From Ziziphus jujuba (taxonomy: Eukaryota > Streptophyta > Magnoliopsida > Rosales > Rhamnaceae), in assembly GCF_031755915.1 (NCBI RefSeq), contig NC_083390.1:18135001-18199000 (forward strand): a stretch of 64,000 bases of DNA, in the 5' to 3' direction. The notes beneath the pieces are model-generated. The model was given only the letters and a program-made list of their open reading frames with translations. It was not told the DNA's origin and searched no databases. Each line of letters opens with the position of its first letter. Positions within the stretch are counted from its first letter, which is position 1. Below are positions 56,755 to 64,000 of the stretch, one piece after another. A program made the translations under genes and the position numbers.

Positions 56755-59169
56755 TTAATGCTCAATTTTTACGGAAGTAAACGAAAACGGAGCAGGCGGA
56801 GTTGAAACCTGAAGTACTCCTTCAAGCATAAGCGATACCTTCTTCATGGTGGGTCTTATGTTAGGGTCTTCTTGGAGGCACCAAATGGCAACCATCACAA
56901 ACCTCTCAACCATCTTCATATCATCCATGGCCTCCATGTCATTTTCAATTAGAGCATCCAGCTTCCCTTCCAAGTAGCAGTCGAAAGCATAATCAGTTAA
57001 AATTATTTTATGTTCCTCATCAGCCTGCGTATCTAAGACATTTCTTCTACAGCAAATGATTTCTAGCAGCACCACTCCAAAACTGTACACATCAACCTTC
57101 ACAGACACCGGTGCAGACCTGAACCAATCAGGAGCAACGTACCCTTTTGTTCCTCTGATGTTTGTTTTCGTATGACTTTGGTTGATGAGCAAAAGCTTTG
57201 CCAACCCAAAGTCAGAGATGCGGGCATTGTAATACTCATCCAGAAGTATGTTTTGAGGCTTTATGTCGCAGTGTATGATCTGTTTGGTGCATTCATCGTG
57301 CAAGTAAGCAAGTCCTCTCGCTATCCCAAATGCTATTTCAGTCCTCTGTTTCCAACTGGGTTTGGGATCTACATATAGAAACTTTGCTAAAGTTCCATTT
57401 CTCAGGAACTCATAAACTAGCAGTCTGTGCTGTTTCTCATCACAATAACCAACTAGCCGGACAAGATTCTTGTGATGTGTTTGGCCTATAATGTTAACTT
57501 CTGCTTTGAATTCTCTGTCAATGTCTTCAAACACTCTGTCTAACATCTTGATGGCAATAAGACCAGTTGATCTCGTTTCACCTTTGTAAACTATCCCACA
57601 AGATCCTCTTCCTAGCTCTTCCTTGAATCCATTTGTGGCCTCTATCAGCTCCTTGTAGGTAAATTGCTGCAATCTGTTTTCGATAGAACTTTCATTTGGA
57701 GAAATTTCAGGTCCAAGGAGATTTCTCTTCAAGAACATCAAGAAACCCATACATGTTGCACCCACAAATACAAAATTGACCATCACAGAACTGCCTAAGA
57801 GAACAGACAACACCACAATCATCAATATGTTCTGGTCCTTAGCTGGGACTTTTGGAGGAAGAAGTGGGATATCAGGAGACGAATTATAAGCTGTTTTGAT
57901 ATGAGCTGTGGTATATAATTCAACTCTCCCATTGGAAAGTGGAGACCTCTTCTTCCAACAGCGAAATTTAAAGGGTTTAAAAACGACTGCTGCACATAAA
58001 CAATCATGTAAACAAGCGGTTTTGCAGCTCTCCCTATTAATAGAGCTAAGCACTTCGTAATCCGAAAATCCAAAATTAACATTTAATTTCTCCTGCATGA
58101 AGTGGTTCTCTGGGTGGATTTGCCCCGAACTATTATCGCAACCCAGTAAGAAATTTGGTCTACGGCCACCATATGCATCAGCTGGATTGAACAAACAATA
58201 ACCATCTGGGCATATGCAATTTGTCCTTCCATCAGATTGGATTGAGCAGATACTGTTAAACCCACATACTCCACTTCCCATTTCTCCTTTTATCGACCAG
58301 CATACGTCCTCCGGTATTGATGTTATGGTTGTGCATGTTTCATTTGCAGCAGACGGATCTTTGGAGTGAGCGTTTAGGGTAAAAGCCCCATCAAAATTAA
58401 GACTCACTCTCATATAGTAGTCCAAAGGATTTGAGACCGGAACTTCCGGTTTCATAATAAAGATTTTGCTTTCATTTTTTGTCAATACATACAAGCCTGA
58501 CGAATCAAACACTACTTCGTCACCAGGATCCGATGTATCGCCAGTGGAAAAGTAATTATAATAAGAAAAGTTACCAGGCAAATTTATGGTGATAAGCTTA
58601 GCAATACCATCAATATCCAAACAAAACTGGAATCTTCTCGGTGTGAAGTTGTTGTTACTTGTTCTTGCAGAAAGAAAACCACCAAACTTCATGATCTGAG
58701 AAGGCAGTAGCGTATCAGTGGGATGGTTGAAGCTCTCCCATAGGGGTTTAGAACTACCATCCAACAGCATAAAGTTGCCTGTATCATTCATCACAGCATA
58801 GTTTACGTCAGCAGAACTCGTTTTTCCAGAGTTCCATATTGTTTCAGCACCGTTTTTGAGCACTAGAGCACTGTCAGGAGTTAGCTCCAGTTTGGAATTC
58901 CTTGGAACTGGTTTACCTTTATTTGCATTTGGATACCAAACTGGGGTGAATTGGCGGGATAGTTTGTAATACCAAATGGCAAGTATGAAGGCATCATCGT
59001 CAAGCTGGTGGAATCCAAATGCAAAATCTTTAGAAGGTGAAAGCCATAAATTATTATTGCTTCCTGCAGTCAGAGAAGTTGGAACATTTATTTTGCGGTT
59101 GGTTTGAGCAACGACAACGGAAAGGGGAAGTTGGAGAAGAAGAAGAAAAGGATAGCCATTAATGGTCAA
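56755..59169 (-). CDS. LecRLK-3, G-type lectin S-receptor-like serine/threonine kinase (LECRK/RLK1 group); start codon lost
   Basis: A full-length frame of about 804 codons for a plasma-membrane receptor kinase; the group is linked to defence signalling in plants. Approximate residues: signal-peptide core 8-21, bulb lectin 25-145 (SPSKDFAFGFHQL, FILAIWYYKL), S-locus-like 145-290, EGF 290-325 (CGFNSICSIQ ... CICPDGY), PAN 344-410, transmembrane 449-480, kinase 515-785. The kinase has glycine loop GRGSCG, Lys541 in AIK, catalytic loop HCDIKPQN (non-RD), DFG, APD and a normal C-terminus. The frame is open but begins with a TTG context after an in-frame TGA. The ATG used by LecRLK-2 is present at 59161-59159, but one T is missing from the following T run, so that ATG is out of frame. 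The next in-frame Met is near residue 126, past the signal peptide. It is either a recent pseudogene, a homopolymer sequencing error, or a gene with unusual initiation. Confidence 0.9.
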   Translation of the reverse strand: MTINGYPFLLLLQLPLSVVVAQTNRKINVPTSLTAGSNNNLWLSPSKDFAFGFHQLDDDAFILAIWYYKLSRQFTPVWYPNANKGKPVPRNSKLELTPDSALVLKNGAETIWNSGKTSSADVNYAVMNDTGNFMLLDGSSKPLWESFNHPTDTLLPSQIMKFGGFLSARTSNNNFTPRRFQFCLDIDGIAKLITINLPGNFSYYNYFSTGDTSDPGDEVVFDSSGLYVLTKNESKIFIMKPEVPVSNPLDYYMRVSLNFDGAFTLNAHSKDPSAANETCTTITSIPEDVCWSIKGEMGSGVCGFNSICSIQSDGRTNCICPDGYCLFNPADAYGGRRPNFLLGCDNSSGQIHPENHFMQEKLNVNFGFSDYEVLSSINRESCKTACLHDCLCAAVVFKPFKFRCWKKRSPLSNGRVELYTTAHIKTAYNSSPDIPLLPPKVPAKDQNILMIVVLSVLLGSSVMVNFVFVGATCMGFLMFLKRNLLGPEISPNESSIENRLQQFTYKELIEATNGFKEELGRGSCGIVYKGETRSTGLIAIKMLDRVFEDIDREFKAEVNIIGQTHHKNLVRLVGYCDEKQHRLLVYEFLRNGTLAKFLYVDPKPSWKQRTEIAFGIARGLAYLHDECTKQIIHCDIKPQNILLDEYYNARISDFGLAKLLLINQSHTKTNIRGTKGYVAPDWFRSAPVSVKVDVYSFGVVLLEIICCRRNVLDTQADEEHKIILTDYAFDCYLEGKLDALIENDMEAMDDMKMVERFVMVAIWCLQEDPNIRPTMKKVSLMLEGVLQVSTPPAPFSFTSVKIEH
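59159..59161 (-). other. Out-of-frame ancestral ATG of LecRLK-3
   Basis: ATGGCTATCC is shared with LecRLK-2. LecRLK-2 then has CTTTTTCTT, this copy CTTTTCTT. The missing T puts the ATG one base out of frame with the 800-codon frame. Confidence 0.8.
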
Positions 59170-61000
59170 TGAATTTCAAGGACAAAGCTACTAGCTGATC
59201 ATTTCTAGCATGGGGAACTTTAATAAGAAAAAAAAAAATTGCAAAAAACTGGAATTTGTATGCTATACGTACATGTTGAAAAATACAATCTGCATTTGAT
59301 TTTTTTTTTTTTTTAGGTGGAGGCATTATCAAACTTTATGGCACTTTTATTTGAGTTATTAATATTTACTTAAGAAAAAAAAAAAAAAAGACCTGACAAT
59401 GTGTCAGGCCTAAAAATGTTCCAATAAAAATAGTTGGGATTGTTTTGAGATTTTGAACAAATTTGGCATTTTCGTCAATGTGGAGATATGCATGTTCATA
59501 TTCATTTTGTGCCTCAGGGGGGAATGCCAATACTAAGACCTTCTAGCACGTGATATTTCCACACGTTAAGGTTGACTTGTGGTCAATGGGCAGGCTTCGT
59601 CGAAAGAAATCATAACGTTATGGTTGACTTGTGGCCAAGATTAAGACCTCCCGGTCTCGGAGTTCGAAACGGCAACGTTCCCAGTCTTCGTCAATGTGGG
59701 ATAAAACATAGATCCAACGGCTAAACATAAAAATAAAAAATGTTTTTATTTATTTATTTTTATATAGGAATTCTACATGCAATCTATTTTGACAAGTTTG
59801 AGCAGTGCTAAGAATATTTTCTAGCACTCACTTGTGCATTCTTTTGTGTCTGTACGTTACACGTATCCTCTACATTTTGCCAATACCACTACATATTTTA
59901 CATGAAATAAAGCCCACACTCTCTTCATTCTCTTATTCACAGAGTCTCTCTTTCCAATTACTTTTACTTTCAATTTTTTTTTTTTAAATAATAGTATATG
60001 AAAAAAGTTACCAAGGATGAGATTAATGTTAGAAAGGGCAAACGTTCACGTGTCTCTTGACTACTAGAGGATTTAATTAGGGATGAGATATATATATATA
60101 TTATTTATTTTTATATATTTTAAAAAGAATATAAAAATGTTAACTAAGTTTTAAATATGTTTGTTAAAAAAATTAAAATTTTTAAAATTTTATTATTTTT
60201 TATAAAAATAAAATAAAAAATGAGGCCAATCCTGATTCTCCAATACATGAGAAATGAGACAAGGATAGGAATGGAAAATCCCCGCTTAACCTCTCAAATA
60301 AAGGTGTACAAGCTAAGGACACTTCATGTGAAATGTGCAAATGATGGTTCTATTCACATTATAAATCACATTACAAATTTAATATCTACAATATTAATTT
60401 CTAACTCTCCAAATACCCTTCATTTTCAACAATTTTACAATTAAAAATATCTGAACTTATAATCACATTCACCCGTCAACAAATTTTGATATCTACAACC
60501 TTAATTCCTAAATCTTCAAATACCCTTCATTTTCAAGAATCTAATTGACAACTTTCTCTATAAATCTAATTGAGCCTATAATCACATTCAGTTCATTTTT
60601 TCTGATCAGGCAATTTCCTAACTTCTTCAACTTTCTTTTTCTTCATTTTCCATCTTTTTTCAAAACAACGATATATTAAAACGAGACAAAGTTGTTGGAT
60701 AGGCTTGTGGGCCATGGACATTCTTTATTTGAGCAATATTTTGAGGTTGGTCTTTCTCGATGTGGACAAAGATATCAAGGTTCATTCTAAGCTTATGACT
60801 CTGTTTGAAAATAATGTTCTAAGTATAAATTATATTATATTGTACCTTGGGCTCATTATAAAACATATATTTTAAAGTATTATATTTACATTTAAGAATA
60901 GGAATATAATGCAAAATAAGGGACTACTTTGACATTTTGAATCAAATTTTAGTCACCAAATTATATATTCAAAATCAAAACAAAAATAAAGTGTGAACCT
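59170..61000. other. LecRLK-3 upstream region and AT-rich intergenic DNA
   Basis: 59170-60090 matches the region upstream of LecRLK-2. A and T runs occur at 59228, 59300 and 59374. A repeated CTACAA(C/T)(C/A)TTAATTCCTAAATCTTCAAATACCC-type unit occurs at about 60385-60425 and 60492-60532. No gene was recognised. Confidence 0.55.
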
Positions 61001-61004
61001 TTGG

Positions 61005-61700
61005 AGGAAACCACGGACGCATATCATATATATGCATAAAACTGAACCAAAGCCTAGAAGTAGCTTCATCTTGAGAGTACTCATTTGGACATTAAGAGGC
61101 AAAAATCATGATTAGGGAAAATATTCATCATTCCATTTGGACCCTCTTTTCACAGAAAAAAGGAAAGGGCTAGTCATCATGTTCATGAGCTTGAATGCAC
61201 TACTATTAGACACCCACAGACCTTGCTGCAAAGTCACTCATAAATATTTCACATTTCCGGCTGCTTCTTCTTCCCTCAACCCTCTACTTGGACCTCAAAA
61301 ACCCCGTAGGTAATGGAGGAAATAACTACAAAAATAAGAAGGGGGGAAAAAAATAAAAGGCAATGGAATTTGCTGTCATTATGCAAGCATTTTGCTTTCA
61401 AAGTTTTTCTACGGGTTTTTTCATCATAAATAAATATTTTTATATAATTTGTAGTTACAAGAAATCATAATGTTATATAGTGGGTTGTGGTTGTCAAGAT
61501 AAGAATTTTCCCTTTTTAAGCTCTCTAATCATCAGCATATATAACAGCTTGATGTCGATAATTGCACCAATCTATCAATAGTCTCTTTTTTGGTCTCTTC
61601 AATTTCCTTCAATCCGCATATCCTTTTGTTTTATTGACTTGTTTGTATAATTTGTTCTAATTTTGCATTTGAAATGAAATTTTGTTTTGCTCCCCGCCGG
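61005..61700. repeat. Third, partial copy of the LecRLK 3' flank
   Basis: It matches 53970-54730 and in part 20670-21190 (CTCAACCCTCTACTTGGACCTC, TAATGGAGGAAATAACTAC, TTGTGGTTGTCAAGATAAGAA). It ends at a C-rich and A-run junction near 61690-61735. No kinase follows within the window, so a fourth kinase copy was lost or lies beyond. Confidence 0.75.
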
Positions 61701-61739
61701 CCCACCCCCCACCCGCCAAAAAAAAAAAAAAAAAAATTA

Positions 61740-62470
61740 ATAACAAATTTTGATTAGTGTTTGGGGAAGCTAGATTGGTACACAATCTTGGTTTGCACGT
61801 AAATATATTTCATATAATACTCACACATTCACTGTTTTTAGGCTTTCGTAATGTATAGGAAAGCATGGAAAGCAATTTCCCAAAAGATTTGGTGTAATGT
61901 GAAGCATGTGAGGGAGGGGTTTGTGATCTCTAAAAAAAAATAAATGAATAAATTATATAATAAAAAAAACTTATTCCTAATTTCATGCCAGAATTTATTG
62001 AAATACTTGAGGTGGATTCTATATCCTGTATGTTCATCAATCATTATCAACTTGAAAGGGTAACAAATAAGAGAAGGAAACAATAAAGATGAGATAAAAC
62101 AATAACTGGAAGTCTAGGAATTGGAAGAGTATATAGATAATTGGAAGCTTAGGACTAGCTACTACACAAAATTCCTGAATTATAGCCTGGAAATATAGCC
62201 TTAAAAGTCATCAATTTTATAAGCTTTTGAACCAAAAGAATTATAAAAATCTTTAATCAAACTCCTTTTTGTCTGCCACATCCTAATCAAATCCAAGACT
62301 ACCCTATTTCCCCTTAAGCGTTAATATTTATTTGTTTGTTAGCTTGATTGATCTAATAAGTACATTTATACATATTTGTATAAAAAGTAATGTTACGAAG
62401 CATCAAACCAAGACATTAATTTTTTGATTCAAAAATAAATATGAACTACATATAGAGAAACTAAAAGATA
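61740..62470. other. AT-rich intergenic DNA
   Basis: No gene or clear repeat was seen. Confidence 0.55.
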
Positions 62471-62489
62471 CACTACTAGAATCGAGCTG

Positions 62490-63290
62490 ATACACGATAC
62501 AAGTACTGCGTCGCACTAAATAAATAGAGACGCATTCGACGGAGTCGCCAAATATCCTATTGCGAAATATGTAAGATAACAGGCGACGTATCATAACAGT
62601 TGCCTATTCACAATTTTTAGCGACGCACATTTAATTTTTAACGACGCATACAATAATGTACTTATAGCAACGCATAAAATAGCAACGCTTTAGAATATTG
62701 TCGCTAAAACGTTTTAGTGACATTACCTTAATACGTTGCTAAATATTTGTGTTGCTAAAAATTCATTCTGAATAGCAACTCATTCATTTTTACCGACACA
62801 TTTTTCATAGCCTATTTAGCGACGCATTATGTTTTAGCGACGAATTATGTGAGTCTCTTTTTTAGCGACCCATATATTTTTAGCAACTATTTTTTAGTGT
62901 CTCCAAATTAGCCACTCATGCATTTTTAGCGATACATTTTTTTGTCGCCTATTTAGTGACGCATTATGTTTTAGCAACGAATCGTATGGGTCTCTTTTTT
63001 AGCAACCCATATATTTTTAGCGACTATTTTTTAGTGTCTCCAAATTAGCGACTCGTTCGTGTTTTAGCGACAAATTATAAGAGTCGCATATTTATGAATT
63101 TTTAGCGACGCATTTACCCATTTAGCGACATATGCAGCAATTAACTTAAAGCGACACATTGATTTAGCGACGCTTTACGGAAAAGTCGTTAAAAATTTAT
63201 TAGCGACTTTTTCGTTTAGGATCGCTATATATTTATGTCGCTAAAATTGGAAAAATACTTTTAGCGACATTTAGGCAACTTTTAGTTATC
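62490..63290. repeat. CACTA subterminal repeat cluster (TAGCGAC motif)
   Basis: Dozens of copies of TTTAGCGAC or near variants (TAGCAACGC, TTAGTGAC, GTCGCTAAA) spaced 10-40 bp apart, in both orientations. Confidence 0.88.
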
Positions 63291-63799
63291 TTAATGAGCG
63301 CCATTTCTTTTATATTTTTTTAGATTTATATTTTTTAATTTTTAAAAATTTATTAAAATATAAAAGTAATTATAATACCAAAAAACCCAAACTACCTTCG
63401 TCCAAAATAATTAGAATATAAAAATTTAAAATAAATATTTGTTCATAACAAAACAATTATCAATATAATTAAATATCATCTCATTGACATATTTTTACAT
63501 ATGCATACTCATTAAGATGGAAGTTGATGTCCTCGTGTTGACAATATTACACCCTCATACTGCATATGGAAAAATAAAATAATTTATTAACATTGACGCA
63601 AAATAAATTAATAAAAACTTAATCATTAATAAATTAATTTGTAATTTGGTAAATGAAAATTTAATGAATATTTACCTTCTTAAGGTTTGGTGTGACACAT
63701 TTCTCCTAATTAAAGTGGAAAACACATAAGAAAAAAACACATAATGAATAAATAAATATTACTTAAAACATAAGTTAATAAATATACGTACCAATTTAT
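63291..63799. other. CACTA interior, non-coding
   Basis: AT-rich sequence between the subterminal repeats and the partial coding end. It may contain 3' UTR or small introns. No exon was recognised. Confidence 0.5.
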
Positions 63800-64000
63800 T
63801 TAGAAGATATTGTTTATCCATATCCCCTCACATTCATTACGAACATAGCCACTCTCACATTCATCCTCATGATCATTTTCATCAACACTTGGCAATTTTA
63901 TGGCAAATGGATTGTGAGCCATTGTAGTATCGCCAAGAACATCTTCTTTAACCAATTCTTCTTCAACAAAAGTACAATGTCGTGGTGGAGTTAAAACAAC
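63800..64000 (-). CDS. C-terminal end of a CACTA-associated protein (possibly DUF4216 type), partial
   Basis: The reverse strand is open from the window edge at 64000 to TAA at 63800-63802, 66 codons. It reads VVLTPPRHCTFVEEELVKED and continues with an acidic tail (KLPSVDENDHEDECESGY). The VVLTPPR start resembles the end of the DUF4216 domain that closes many plant CACTA transposase-region proteins. That family call rests on a short stretch and on the location just inside the CACTA subterminal repeats. The 5' part is outside the window, and whether this is the true last exon is not certain. Confidence 0.5.
   Translation of the reverse strand, partial: VVLTPPRHCTFVEEELVKEDVLGDTTMAHNPFAIKLPSVDENDHEDECESGYVRNECEGIWINNIF

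Larger units (their letters stand above)
62471..64000. mobile_element. Left part of a CACTA (En/Spm) DNA transposon, runs off the window
   Basis: The terminus CACTACTAGAA at 62471 matches the diagnostic CACTA end. The next 800 bp (62490-63290) are packed with short subterminal repeats in both orientations based on TTTTAGCGACGCAT and GTCGCTAAAA, the expected transposase-binding region. A reverse-strand coding end follows near the right edge. The other terminus and the 3-bp duplication partner lie outside the window. Confidence 0.88.

Noticed and set aside
62403..62594. 63-codon reverse frame over the CACTA terminus
   Set aside because: It spans the transposon end and subterminal repeats and has no recognisable domain.
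1..64000. tRNA genes (searched for GGTTCGAATCC-type B boxes)
   Set aside because: Only partial matches within hAT-like ends were seen; no cloverleaf could be built.

Overview
This is plant nuclear DNA, most likely from a eudicot. It is very AT-rich and gene-poor, has spliced genes with GT..AG introns, and carries typical plant families: G-type lectin receptor kinases, PPR, cytochrome b561, delta-COP, Ty1/copia, MULE, hAT, CACTA and TRIM elements. The species cannot be resolved from sequence alone. No rRNA, tRNA or CRISPR array was seen.

Layout. 1.2-3.5 kb (-): a broken G-type lectin S-receptor-like kinase (LecRLK-1). 6.4-7.5 kb (+): a broken cytochrome b561 (ascorbate ferrireductase) gene. 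8.67-11.29 kb (-): the clearest intact gene, an intronless E-class PPR protein orthologous to Arabidopsis At5g08490. 12.85-13.57 kb (-): remnant exons of coatomer delta. 15.4-16.8 kb (-): a three-exon gene of unrecognised family with a glycine-rich membrane domain and one apparent single-base frameshift. 17.3-18.2 kb: a tandem array of a tiny LTR element (TRIM type). 18.8-19.5 kb: a long TTA-type microsatellite and a 69-bp tandem repeat.

From about 20 kb to 62 kb the window is a LecRLK tandem array that has been repeatedly hit by transposons. LecRLK-2 (23.3-25.1 and 31.1-31.5 kb, -) is split by a degenerate Ty1/copia element that lacks its 5' LTR. LecRLK-3 (56.8-59.2 kb, -) has a full-length reading frame but appears to have lost its ATG through a one-base deletion. 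About 2.6 kb of 3' flank is duplicated with each kinase copy, and a third partial copy of that flank lies at 61 kb.

The most striking object is a 16.9-kb Mutator-like element at 35,495-52,428. It has about 80-bp terminal inverted repeats and a perfect 9-bp target duplication (CAAAAACTA). It carries a captured, correctly spliced N-terminal fragment of an At4g35850-like PPR gene, a mudrA-type transposase in one frame with three nonsense codons, a convergent multi-exon ULP1-type protease gene with a DUF1985-like region, and between the two a roughly 3-kb head-to-head inverted array of about 12 units of 250 bp built around the palindrome TCGGTAATTACCGA. A GC-rich 570-bp hAT-like element with a perfect 8-bp target duplication lies just outside it. 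A CACTA element begins at 62,471 and runs off the right edge.
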